NCBI RefSeq assembly: GCF_047302285.1
Contig: NZ_CP154845.1
Location: forward strand, 2,294,001 to 2,358,000
From: Robertmurraya sp047302285
Lineage (GTDB): Bacteria > Bacillota > Bacilli > Bacillales > Cytobacillaceae
Direction: 5' to 3'
DNA: 64,000 bases
Shown here: one piece after another, positions 17,398-25,054 of the stretch
Layout of the letters: every line of letters starts with the position of its first letter
Numbering within the stretch: the stretch's first letter is position 1
The notes under the pieces: generated by a model
Databases searched by the model: none
Seen by the model: only the letters and a program-made list of their open reading frames with translations
What the model was told of the DNA's origin: nothing
Program-made: the position numbers and the translations under genes

Positions 17398-17433
17398 TCA
17401 TGTATTGAACATGACAACTATGTCTACCATAAT
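17398..17433 (+). promoter_or_regulatory. Promoter of des with inverted repeat over -35
   Basis: TTGAAC (17405-17410) and CATAAT (17428-17433) are separated by 17 bp. TCATGT (17398-17403) and ACATGA (17409-17414) form a perfect inverted repeat across the -35. A second short palindrome, GACA-N4-TGTC, lies just downstream. DesR of B. subtilis binds inverted repeats at this promoter, so these are candidate DesR sites (inference). Confidence 0.65.
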
Positions 17434-17494
17434 TTATAGCCTTTGTTATGATTAAAACAGAATAAAAAAACAGATGACGAAGGGATGCAAGTGC

Positions 17495-18520
17495 ATGATA
17501 AAAGAAAAGCAAAGAAGTCTTCGAAAACAAATGGCTCCGTTTGAAAAATCCACTACAAAAAACAGTATCCTACAGATAGGAAACACGATTGTTCCATTCT
17601 TTTTATTATGGATACTGGCTTATCAAGCCTTAAATATTTCCTATGTGTTAACGTTTATTTTGTCTGTCGTTGCAGCAGGCTTCTTGGTGAGAGTATTCAT
17701 CATCTTTCATGATTGCTGCCATTACTCATTTTTTAGAAATCGAAAAGCCAATGATATTTTGGGAACGATCACTGGCATCTTAACATTATTCCCGTATCGT
17801 CAGTGGCAGCACAGTCATTCTGTACATCATGCGACCAGCTCAAATCTAGATAAGCGTGGTACAGGTGATATTTGGATGCTCACGGTAGACGAATATTTAG
17901 AAGCGGATAAGTGGACAAAAATCAAATATCGGATGTACCGAAATCCATTTGTTATGTTCGTTCTTGGTCCTATTTACGTATTTTTAATTGAAAACCGTTT
18001 TAATCGAAAAGGTGCTCGCAAAAAAGAGCGTATAAACACATATGTGACGAATGTAGCGATTGTTGGATTAACGGCTTTACTTTGTATAACACTGGGCTGG
18101 CAGTCATTCCTTTTCATTCAAGGAACGATTTTCATGATTTCAGGTGCTGCAGGAATATGGTTGTTTTATGTACAGCATACATTTGAAGATTCTTATTTTG
18201 AGGAAGATGATAACTGGGAGTATGTACGAGCGGCTGTTGAAGGAAGCTCATTTTATAAGCTACCAAAGGCTTTGCAATGGTTTACAGGAAATATTGGCTA
18301 CCACCATGTTCACCATTTAAGTCCACGGATTCCAAATTATAAGCTTGAAAAAGCACACGAAAATACACCACCGTTACAAAATGTACCAACCGTGACATTA
18401 TCAACAAGTATTGAATCGATCAAGTTCCACCTTTGGGATGAGAATGAGAAAAAGTTTATCGGGTTTAAGGAATTGAAAGCAAAGAAGGCAAGTAAAGCGA
18501 AGTTCTCGCCTGAAGTGTAA
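17495..18520 (+). CDS. des: Acyl-lipid desaturase Des (delta-5 type)
   Basis: Membrane di-iron enzyme that introduces a cis double bond into phospholipid acyl chains after a temperature drop. Three histidine boxes are present: HDCCH near residue 71, HSVHH near 107 and HHVHH near 273. Pairs of hydrophobic segments lie around them. It closely resembles B. subtilis Des along its full length. I prefer ATG 17495, which has AAGGGA upstream, over ATG 17474, whose codons would overlap that RBS. It is transcribed ahead of its regulators desK-desR and separated from them by a terminator. Confidence 0.95.
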   Translation: MIKEKQRSLRKQMAPFEKSTTKNSILQIGNTIVPFFLLWILAYQALNISYVLTFILSVVAAGFLVRVFIIFHDCCHYSFFRNRKANDILGTITGILTLFPYRQWQHSHSVHHATSSNLDKRGTGDIWMLTVDEYLEADKWTKIKYRMYRNPFVMFVLGPIYVFLIENRFNRKGARKKERINTYVTNVAIVGLTALLCITLGWQSFLFIQGTIFMISGAAGIWLFYVQHTFEDSYFEEDDNWEYVRAAVEGSSFYKLPKALQWFTGNIGYHHVHHLSPRIPNYKLEKAHENTPPLQNVPTVTLSTSIESIKFHLWDENEKKFIGFKELKAKKASKAKFSPEV

Positions 18521-18527
18521 TAATAAT

Positions 18528-18560
18528 TAGTCGTTCTAACTTAGAGCGACTATTTTCTTT
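18528..18560 (+). terminator. Terminator between des and desK
   Basis: TAGTCGTTCT pairs imperfectly with AGAGCGACTA, followed by a T-rich tract. It separates the desaturase from the desKR operon. Confidence 0.75.
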
Positions 18561-18621
18561 TTGGAAGCTTCTTAATTGTGATAAAATTTGGGGAAAGTCA
18601 TAAAAGATAGAGGACTCATAT

Positions 18622-19755
18622 ATGATTAAAAAACAAATGCTCAAGCAAAAATTTTCAGGGATATCACCTTATATTTGGACGATTATTAGCATATTGCCGT
18701 TTTATTTTATTTTTCAATCGTCTTCCACAATTGAAATTATTATCGGACTTCTATTAACGGCTACCTTCTTTCTTACCTATCGTTTTGCTTTTTTATCAAA
18801 GAAATGGCTAGTATATGTATGGACGATCATATTAATTAGTATTTCGATGACCATGACGATTCTATTTGATTTTATCTATTTCGCATTTTACATAGCCTAC
18901 TATAATGGAAATATTCGAAATCGAGTCGCCTTTTTAACTTTATATGTTATTCATTTAGTATTTACAACGGCAGCGATTAACTATAATTTAGTAATGCAGA
19001 AGAGCCTTTTTATCGAACAGCTCCCTTTTGTGATCATTATATGGATTAGCGTCATTTTGCTCCCTTTCAACCTTTATAATAAAAAGAAACAAGGGAAGTT
19101 AGAAGAACAACTTGAGTATGCAAATAAAAGGATCGCTGAGCTTGTAAAACAAGAGGAACGGCAACGTATCGCTCGCGATCTTCATGATACCCTGGGCCAA
19201 AGACTCTCTTTAATCGGATTAAAGTCAGATTTAGCAAGAAAACTTGTCTATAAAGATCCTGAACAGGCAAGAAGTGAATTAAAAGATATTCAACAAACTT
19301 CCCGTCAAGCGTTAAATGAAGTTCGTAAAATGGTCTCATCAATGAGGGGAATACGCTTAAGAGATGAACTAATCGAAGTAAGTAAATTGTTAGATGCAGC
19401 TGGAATTGAACTAGCTGTTGCTCAAAAAGAATCATTAACGAATGTCTCATTGTTTTTAGAAAATATATTAAGCATGTGTTTAAAAGAAATTATTACCAAT
19501 GTTGTGAAGCACAGTCAAGCGACTTCTTGTAAAATAACGATCTCACAATCCATCAATGATATTCGCATTGAAGTCACCGATAATGGCGTTGGGATACAAG
19601 AACAAATGGATGATAACAAGGGCAGTGGTTTACTTGGGATTAGAGAACGTCTTGAATTTGTTAATGGGAGCTTAGAAACACTTACAAGAAATGGGACAAC
19701 AATTGTGATGACTGTTCCGAATATAAAAAATATAAGGGAGGGGAATAGAGGATGA
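18622..19755 (+). CDS. desK: Thermosensor histidine kinase DesK
   Basis: Membrane sensor of lipid order. Four to five transmembrane segments fill residues 1-150, a coiled-coil linker follows (KLEEQLEYANKRIAEL), then an HisKA_3 dimerisation domain with phospho-acceptor His188 in RIARDLHDTLGQ. A HATPase domain with DNGVGI and GSGLLGIRERLE ends the protein. His188 matches the position known in B. subtilis DesK. The gene overlaps desR by 4 bp (ATGA). Its position downstream of des confirms the assignment. Confidence 0.95.
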   Translation: MIKKQMLKQKFSGISPYIWTIISILPFYFIFQSSSTIEIIIGLLLTATFFLTYRFAFLSKKWLVYVWTIILISISMTMTILFDFIYFAFYIAYYNGNIRNRVAFLTLYVIHLVFTTAAINYNLVMQKSLFIEQLPFVIIIWISVILLPFNLYNKKKQGKLEEQLEYANKRIAELVKQEERQRIARDLHDTLGQRLSLIGLKSDLARKLVYKDPEQARSELKDIQQTSRQALNEVRKMVSSMRGIRLRDELIEVSKLLDAAGIELAVAQKESLTNVSLFLENILSMCLKEIITNVVKHSQATSCKITISQSINDIRIEVTDNGVGIQEQMDDNKGSGLLGIRERLEFVNGSLETLTRNGTTIVMTVPNIKNIREGNRG

Positions 19756-20351
19756 TAAGGATTGTGATTGCGGAGGATCAACGGATGCTTTTAGGAGCAT
19801 TAGGATCCTTACTTAGTCTTGAAGATGATATGGAAATTGTCGGGAAAGCTTCAAATGGGGAAGAAGCGATTAAGTTAGTTCATCAATTAAAACCAGACAT
19901 TTGTTTAATGGATATTGAAATGCCTGAAAAAACAGGATTAGAAGCGGCCGAAGAAATGAAGGGACTTGATTGCAACGTCATAATTCTAACCACTTTTGCA
20001 CGAACTGGTTATTTTCAACGTGCGTTAAAGGCTGGAGTTAAAGGGTATTTGCTTAAGGATAGTCCGAGTGAAGAGCTAGCAAAGTCAATTCGAGATGTGA
20101 TGTCTGGAAGAAGGGTGTACGCTCCTGAGTTGATGGATGATATTTACGCAGGGGAAAATCCACTTACTGTTCGGGAGTTAGAGGTTCTGGAACTGGTCGC
20201 AGATGGTAGGAACACAAAAGAAATTGCTGAAGAACTAAGTATCAAAACGGGTACGGTTCGTAATTATATTTCAACGATACTTGATAAATTGGACGTAAAA
20301 AACAGAATCGAAGCGATTACTCATTTTAAAGAAAAAGGCTGGTTTAAATAA
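19752..20351 (+). CDS. desR: Response regulator DesR (NarL/FixJ type)
   Basis: Activator of des. The receiver domain has the acidic pocket E8-D9, phospho-acceptor Asp54 in LMDIEMPEKTG, a conserved Thr in ILTTFA and Lys in LLKDSP. A LuxR-type HTH (LTVRELEVLELVADGRNTKEIAEEL) occupies the last 60 residues. It overlaps desK by 4 bp. Phosphorylated DesR is known in B. subtilis to dimerise and bind the des promoter; the palindromes near 17398-17425 are likely targets here. Confidence 0.95.
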   Translation: MIRIVIAEDQRMLLGALGSLLSLEDDMEIVGKASNGEEAIKLVHQLKPDICLMDIEMPEKTGLEAAEEMKGLDCNVIILTTFARTGYFQRALKAGVKGYLLKDSPSEELAKSIRDVMSGRRVYAPELMDDIYAGENPLTVRELEVLELVADGRNTKEIAEELSIKTGTVRNYISTILDKLDVKNRIEAITHFKEKGWFK

Positions 20352-20402
20352 CAGTTCATAACAGCTTTGGAAAATGTATGAAATGACTTCAATTAAGGGC
20401 AT

Positions 20403-20424
20403 ACTACTCAAAAAAAGGAGTAGT
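20403..20424 (+). promoter_or_regulatory. Hairpin that hides a Shine-Dalgarno
   Basis: ACTACTC (20403-20409) is exactly complementary to GAGTAGT (20418-20424), with seven A and a G as the loop. The GGAG that serves ATG 20429 lies within the 3' arm. This would reduce translation of the next ORF unless opened. With the TTTG that follows it could also act as a weak terminator for desKR. Confidence 0.45.
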
Positions 20425-20428
20425 TTGA

Positions 20429-20677
20429 ATGTCAATTGAGGTTGGTGCAAAGTTTCAAATTTCAAAAGATATTAAGGGATATTATAACTCAGCAAGATCA
20501 TTAACGATTACGAATTTAAGTGGAGGAACCGTTCAGTTTACGTTAGCAGAAGGAAAAGGCCACGGTTCTATGCCTCTCCAACATTTACAATATTTACTGA
20601 AAAGGACAGAACTAACTCAGGTCGCAAGCAAACGTCAATATCTTCACGATGAACAATCGGAAGAGGAAATTAGTTAA
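20429..20677 (+). CDS. Small conserved protein of unknown function
   Basis: An 82-residue soluble protein. Residues 3-62 look like a compact beta domain (SLTITNLSGGTVQFTLAEGKGHG then a helix MPLQHLQYLLKR). A polar acidic tail follows. No known domain recognised. RBS AAGGAG stands eight to nine bases before the ATG, within a hairpin. It lies between desR and a large non-coding repeat. Confidence 0.7.
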   Translation: MSIEVGAKFQISKDIKGYYNSARSLTITNLSGGTVQFTLAEGKGHGSMPLQHLQYLLKRTELTQVASKRQYLHDEQSEEEIS

Positions 20678-20690
20678 AAAGAAAAAGGAA

Positions 20691-21240
20691 GAGGCTGGGA
20701 CATAACTAGCTTCAAATCATGAGAAAGGTGAATCCTGAGGGTACTCAAATTCACCTTTCTCTATTTTTGTCTGTTAATTTTGCCATTAACGCAAGACCTA
20801 TTTCGTTTTCTACCTTCGGTTTTCCTCGTACAAAAAAATCGAGTGAAACTCAAATTAGCCTTCAAGAATCCAATCGATTTCCGGTTTGTCTAAATTTCTA
20901 CTATAAGACCCTATTTTGCTCCAACCATCTCTCACCCTTAAGCGGAATTTTTCCTGTTATCTTCTCAATGGAGACCCTTTTAGGGGAAATAACGGAAGAT
21001 TTTCCGCTTATGGAGAGCAAAATCGTTTATTTTGGCATTTTTTGACTGAATAGCAGGAATTTTTCCTGTTATATCGGCTCTTTTTCATGATGGTTGCTCA
21101 TTAAGAGGAATTTTTCCTGTTATTTTTTCATAGCGATACTCCAACAGTTTATACGAACACTTTATCCACAAGTCGAGGGAATTTATACACTCCAAACTAG
21201 AATCAAAAAGTCGTTACCACCGACTTTTTGACCCAGCCTC
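20691..21240. repeat. Intergenic repeat element with GAGGCTGGG ends
   Basis: The element starts with GAGGCTGGG (20691-20699) and ends with the exact complement CCCAGCCTC (21232-21240). A strong hairpin lies just inside each end: 20721-20761 (GAGAAAGGTGAAT with ATTCACCTTTCTC plus TGAG/CTCA) and 21205-21229 (AAAAAGTCG with CGACTTTTT). Four copies of a unit close to TTAAGCGGAATTTTTCCTGTTAT (three direct, one inverted) lie between 20937 and 21123. A frame of 108 codons crosses it but has no RBS and reads through the repeats, so I treat the element as non-coding. It may act as a two-way terminator between convergent genes. The length and inverted ends resemble a MITE-like or REP-like element common to Bacillales. 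Confidence 0.75.
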
Positions 21241-21243
21241 TCT

Positions 21244-22749
21244 TTACACTAAACTTTTCAACAATTGCTTTTCTCGATACATTTCCTGATCTGCTTGTTC
21301 AATCACTTCTTGCAGTGTCATGTTTTGATTCGGATCATATGAAATTAAGCCATGGCTAACAGAAATTTCATACGGTTTTGGTGGAGTTTCAGATAAAAGA
21401 TATACAATTCTCTCCCACAACTGATGAACTTCATGAACTTCTTTTTCAGTGAAAACGATGATGAACTCATCACCGCCATATCGGAAAAAGAGATCTTGTT
21501 CCTCGATCTGTTCTTGGATAATTTGACAAACGTTCTTAATTAAATGATCTCCTTCAGCATGTCCATACTTATCATTGACCATTTTCAAATTATTAACATC
21601 AATAAAACAGAGGATAAAAGATTCACCTGATGTTTTACTATTAATTAGAAGCTCATTGAGATATTGAAGCCCACTTCGACGATTACGAATACCTGTTAGA
21701 GGATCAATTGTGGCATGGAGCATAAGCTCGGCTTCTATTTCTTTTAAGCTCGTTACGTCTGTAACACCTGCAAGAATACATTGTTCTCCTCCATATTCAA
21801 CTAACTCATAATTTAATTGGACCCATTTATATTCTCCATTTGCGGTTTTTTGTTCGAGCACGAGGTTTTTTACATAACCATAATTCTTTAGTTGCTCTAT
21901 CATATCTACCCGTTGTTCTTCGTTCTTATAAAATTCTACTGCACGTACGGTGTCGAGCTCATCCTCATTTTTTCCGTAAAATCGAAGGGCTCGTTGGTTA
22001 ATCTTCACTATTTTTCCATCATTGATCTTTGTTAAGACAAGTGGGTAAGGGTTAATTTCAAAAAATTTGGCAAAATTCTCTTGATGATAGTACTCTTTCT
22101 TTTTATTTGTATAGAAGATGATACCAATAAATAAAGCGATGATGACAGTTGCAGTTGAATTAATTTGCTTCGTTACTAAATCGGCAGAATCTTGAACAGT
22201 GTAGAGTAAGCCAATATAAAAAATAAGATGAGAAATAAGAAATGCAGGAATGAGAATAATTGGACTTAGATGAAATAAAACAGCTACTCCTATTACAATT
22301 GTAATATAGGCATCTATGTTTCCTGAAAAGTTTTGACTGTTTATAGAGCCTGCTGCACCGAGCAACAAGTACATGGAAATATATGAAACAATTAAGATCG
22401 TCGCCTTTTTAGAGTTTATAAATGTCGTGCTCTGTTTTATATTCGGGTAGATACATAAATAAATGATTGAAATGAATAAGCTTAAGAGATGAATAACAAT
22501 AAGAGTGTATCGGAATAAAGTGTTTTCAACACTTTTCAACATGATAAAGTCAGCGTATAGATAAAAAAGATACAGTATCGTAAGAATGATGGATACAATG
22601 TATAATCTCTTCAATAGTTGTCGGTTATTCTCATGGATAAAATCAAGTGGAGTGTCTTTTGTTTGATTTGATAAGAAACCTTTTAGTTTGTTTAATGAAT
22701 TTTTCAATATTCTCAATCCTTTTTTCGATATCTCTAGGTATTTTAGCAT
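21244..22749 (-). CDS. Membrane GGDEF protein with PAS domain (diguanylate cyclase)
   Basis: Predicted cyclic-di-GMP synthase. About six transmembrane helices span residues 45-210, a PAS domain follows (FEINPYPLVLTKINDGKIVKIN), and the GGDEF domain occupies roughly the last 165 residues. The catalytic motif is intact (RYGGDEF). No RxxD product-inhibition site is present five residues before it; that stretch reads EEQD. The start is uncertain: ATG 22749 and TTG 22755 both lack a good RBS. It converges on the desKR unit across the repeat element and diverges from the thiolase gene. Confidence 0.9.
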   Translation of the reverse strand: MLKYLEISKKGLRILKNSLNKLKGFLSNQTKDTPLDFIHENNRQLLKRLYIVSIILTILYLFYLYADFIMLKSVENTLFRYTLIVIHLLSLFISIIYLCIYPNIKQSTTFINSKKATILIVSYISMYLLLGAAGSINSQNFSGNIDAYITIVIGVAVLFHLSPIILIPAFLISHLIFYIGLLYTVQDSADLVTKQINSTATVIIALFIGIIFYTNKKKEYYHQENFAKFFEINPYPLVLTKINDGKIVKINQRALRFYGKNEDELDTVRAVEFYKNEEQRVDMIEQLKNYGYVKNLVLEQKTANGEYKWVQLNYELVEYGGEQCILAGVTDVTSLKEIEAELMLHATIDPLTGIRNRRSGLQYLNELLINSKTSGESFILCFIDVNNLKMVNDKYGHAEGDHLIKNVCQIIQEQIEEQDLFFRYGGDEFIIVFTEKEVHEVHQLWERIVYLLSETPPKPYEISVSHGLISYDPNQNMTLQEVIEQADQEMYREKQLLKSLV

Positions 22750-22845
22750 ATACAAAAGGGGAAAAAATTCTTTTTTTCTGAATAGCCAATAAATATTCCC
22801 TATTTAATACTCTTTGGTTAATTTACAGAAAATTTTTAATTGAAC

Positions 22846-22855
22846 ATGATATAAT
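22846..22855 (+). promoter_or_regulatory. Extended -10 promoter of the thiolase cluster
   Basis: TATAAT at 22850-22855 is preceded by TGA (TGN extended -10). No good -35 is visible 16-18 bp upstream. Transcription would begin near 22862, placing the cre box about 35 nt into the transcript. Confidence 0.5.
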
Positions 22856-22895
22856 TAGTGTGTGAATAGTACAAAGGTAGGTTGGTGGATTTCGC

Positions 22896-22909
22896 TGTAA
22901 GCGTTAACA
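22896..22909 (+). promoter_or_regulatory. cre box (CcpA operator)
   Basis: TGTAAGCGTTAACA fits the Bacillus cre consensus TGWAANCGNTNWCA at every position. It lies downstream of the likely -10 at 22850 and 57 nt before the thiolase ATG. CcpA bound here would act as a roadblock, so the catabolic cluster should be shut off when glucose is present. The match is seen; the regulation is inferred. Confidence 0.8.
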
Positions 22910-22965
22910 ATTTATAAGGACAAAAAAATAGTTTAATAGCATAGTATATTTAAGGAGGAGTTTAA

Positions 22966-24114
22966 ATGAGAGAAGTCGTTATTGTGGAGGCTGTAAGATC
23001 ACCTGTTGGAAAAAGAAAAGGGTTACTGAGGAATGAAAGACCTGACGAATTAGCGGCAAAGGTTTTAAAGGAAGTTGTCATACGTACAGGCATCTCAGCG
23101 GATATGGTAGAGGATGTTATTTTAGGATGTGTATCTCAAGTAGAGGAACAAGGAGTAAATATTGCTCGTTCGGCTGCATTAATGGCAGAATTCCCCATTG
23201 AAGTACCAGGTACGACGATTGATCGGCAATGTGGCTCAGGCCAACAGGCCATTCATTTTGCAGCACAGGCCATCTTAAGTGGAGATATGGATATTGTGAT
23301 TGCTGGTGGAGTGGAGAGTATGACAAGAGTACCGATGAATTCAACAAGAAAAGCATCTGACTGGAGTGAAACCCTTACTTCTCGTTACGAAATCATTCAT
23401 CAAGGACTATCTGCAGAGCGCATTGTTGAACAATGGGGACTAAGTAGAAAAGAGCTCGATAAGTTTGCTTTAGAGAGTCATCAAAGAGCATTACAAGCCC
23501 AGGACGAAGGCTATTTTAACCGTGAAATCATGCCATTAGAGGTTACCCTTGATGATGGAACGAAACAGATGGTGACTCAAGATGAGGGACCAAGACGAGA
23601 AACATCCCTTGAAAAACTGGCAACGCTAAAGCCCGTATTTATCGAAGAGGGTAAAATTCATGCAGGTAATTCTAGTCAAATGAGCGATGGAGCTGCTGTT
23701 CTTTTATTAATGGCTAAAGAAAAAGCAGAGGAACTCGGCCTTAAACCAAGATTTAAAGTAATCGCTCGTACAGTCGTTGGCTCTGACCCAACATTGATGC
23801 TTACGGGGCCCATAGAAGCAACAAAGCGTGTACTTAAAAAAGCAGGACTTTCGATTGACGATATCGATACGTATGAAGTAAACGAGGCATTTGCACCAGT
23901 GCCGCTTGTTTGGTTAAAAGAATTAGGGGCGGATCCTAAGAAGTTAAATCCCAATGGAGGAGCGATTGCTTTAGGACATCCTCTTGGGGCAAGTGGGGCT
24001 CGACTCATGATCACGATGATGCATGAATTAGAGAGAACTAAGGGCAAATATGGACTGCAAGCAGTATGCGAGGGCGGTGGCATGGCTAATGCTACCATTA
24101 TTGAAAGATGCTAG
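22966..24114 (+). CDS. Acetyl-CoA acyltransferase (thiolase)
   Basis: Degradative or biosynthetic thiolase cleaving 3-ketoacyl-CoA to acetyl-CoA and a shortened acyl-CoA. The nucleophilic Cys is in DRQCGSGQQA near residue 91; NEAFA, GHPLGASGAR and CEGGGMAN complete the active site. The 382 residues match the family. AAGGAGGAG lies eight bases before the ATG. With the SDR, ALDH and HMG-CoA lyase genes downstream and a cre box upstream, it fits branched-chain or fatty-acid breakdown rather than mevalonate or PHB synthesis. Confidence 0.92.
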   Translation: MREVVIVEAVRSPVGKRKGLLRNERPDELAAKVLKEVVIRTGISADMVEDVILGCVSQVEEQGVNIARSAALMAEFPIEVPGTTIDRQCGSGQQAIHFAAQAILSGDMDIVIAGGVESMTRVPMNSTRKASDWSETLTSRYEIIHQGLSAERIVEQWGLSRKELDKFALESHQRALQAQDEGYFNREIMPLEVTLDDGTKQMVTQDEGPRRETSLEKLATLKPVFIEEGKIHAGNSSQMSDGAAVLLLMAKEKAEELGLKPRFKVIARTVVGSDPTLMLTGPIEATKRVLKKAGLSIDDIDTYEVNEAFAPVPLVWLKELGADPKKLNPNGGAIALGHPLGASGARLMITMMHELERTKGKYGLQAVCEGGGMANATIIERC

Positions 24115-24141
24115 ATTATTATCAATAACGGAGATGATTAG

Positions 24142-24912
24142 ATGAAGCTACATCATATCGTAGCCTTAGTCACAGGAGGTGCGTCTGGCTTAGGTGAAGC
24201 AACGGTAACCCGAATTGTTGAACATGGTGGCTATGCGGTGATTTTAGATTTAGCAGAGGAAAAAGGGATGGCATTAGTAGAAAAGCTTGGTTCGGAACGC
24301 ACTCTTTATATTCAGACGGATGTAACAAGTGAAGAACAAGTATCACGCGCCATCAGTAAAACGATTGAGAAGTTTGGAGTTCTCCATGCAGTTATCAACT
24401 GTGCAGGGATTGGGATTGCCAAGAAAGTACTTGGGCGTGAAGAACCTCATGATTTATCAACCTTCTCAAAAGTCATTGAAGTGAACTTGATCGGAACATT
24501 CAATGTCATTCGTTTAGCTGCTGAAAAAATGATTTCCAATACGCCAAACGAAGAGGGAGAACGAGGTGTTATGATTAGTACCGCTTCAGTAGCCGCTTTT
24601 GAAGGTCAAATTGGTCAGGCTGCTTACAGTGCTTCGAAGGGCGGAGTTGTTGGTATGACTTTGCCGATTGCAAGAGAATTAGCAAGATATGGGATACGAA
24701 ATGTCAGCATCGCACCAGGTCTGATCGATACTCCAATGTTTGAATCACTTCCTGCTCCAGCAAGAGAGGCGCTTGGCGCTATGGTTCCTTTCCCTTCGAG
24801 ATTAGGCTATCCTGCTGAATATGCGATGTTAGCAACAAGCATCATTGAAAATCCAATGCTCAATGGGGATACGATTCGGCTTGATGGAGCTATCCGGATG
24901 CAACCTAAATAA
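24142..24912 (+). CDS. SDR 3-hydroxyacyl-CoA dehydrogenase-like protein
   Basis: Short-chain dehydrogenase with the TGGASGLGEA cofactor loop near the N-terminus, NCAG and the catalytic Ser-Tyr-Lys set (Tyr and Lys in YSASKGGVVG). The SIAPGLIDTPM block and overall pattern resemble type II (HSD10-like) 3-hydroxyacyl-CoA dehydrogenases, which oxidise 2-methyl-3-hydroxybutyryl-CoA in isoleucine breakdown. It follows the thiolase by 27 nt and would supply its 3-keto substrate. NAD+ is the likely cofactor (an Asp follows beta-2). Confidence 0.9.
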   Translation: MKLHHIVALVTGGASGLGEATVTRIVEHGGYAVILDLAEEKGMALVEKLGSERTLYIQTDVTSEEQVSRAISKTIEKFGVLHAVINCAGIGIAKKVLGREEPHDLSTFSKVIEVNLIGTFNVIRLAAEKMISNTPNEEGERGVMISTASVAAFEGQIGQAAYSASKGGVVGMTLPIARELARYGIRNVSIAPGLIDTPMFESLPAPAREALGAMVPFPSRLGYPAEYAMLATSIIENPMLNGDTIRLDGAIRMQPK

Positions 24913-24919
24913 AGTATTG

Positions 24920-24962
24920 AAGACAATAAAGAGCGGTGTATTCGTCTTTATTGTCTTTTTCG
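24920..24962 (+). terminator. Terminator after SDR gene
   Basis: AAGACAATAAAGA pairs perfectly with TCTTTATTGTCTT (13 bp), followed by a T run. Confidence 0.92.
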
Positions 24963-25054
24963 AATTTATGCGAAGAAATGAGTTACTAATTTCCGCATGA
25001 ATGCTCGAACATTTGGTATTATCATTACATACTCATGTTTAGGAGAATGAAGGA

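Noticed and set aside
20719..21045. A 108-codon frame across the repeat element
   Set aside because: No RBS, reads through the palindromic units and the terminator hairpin, composition unlike neighbouring genes.
20937..21123. CRISPR array
   Set aside because: Only four units, irregular spacing (51, 64 and 49 bp), one inverted, units degenerate, no cas genes.
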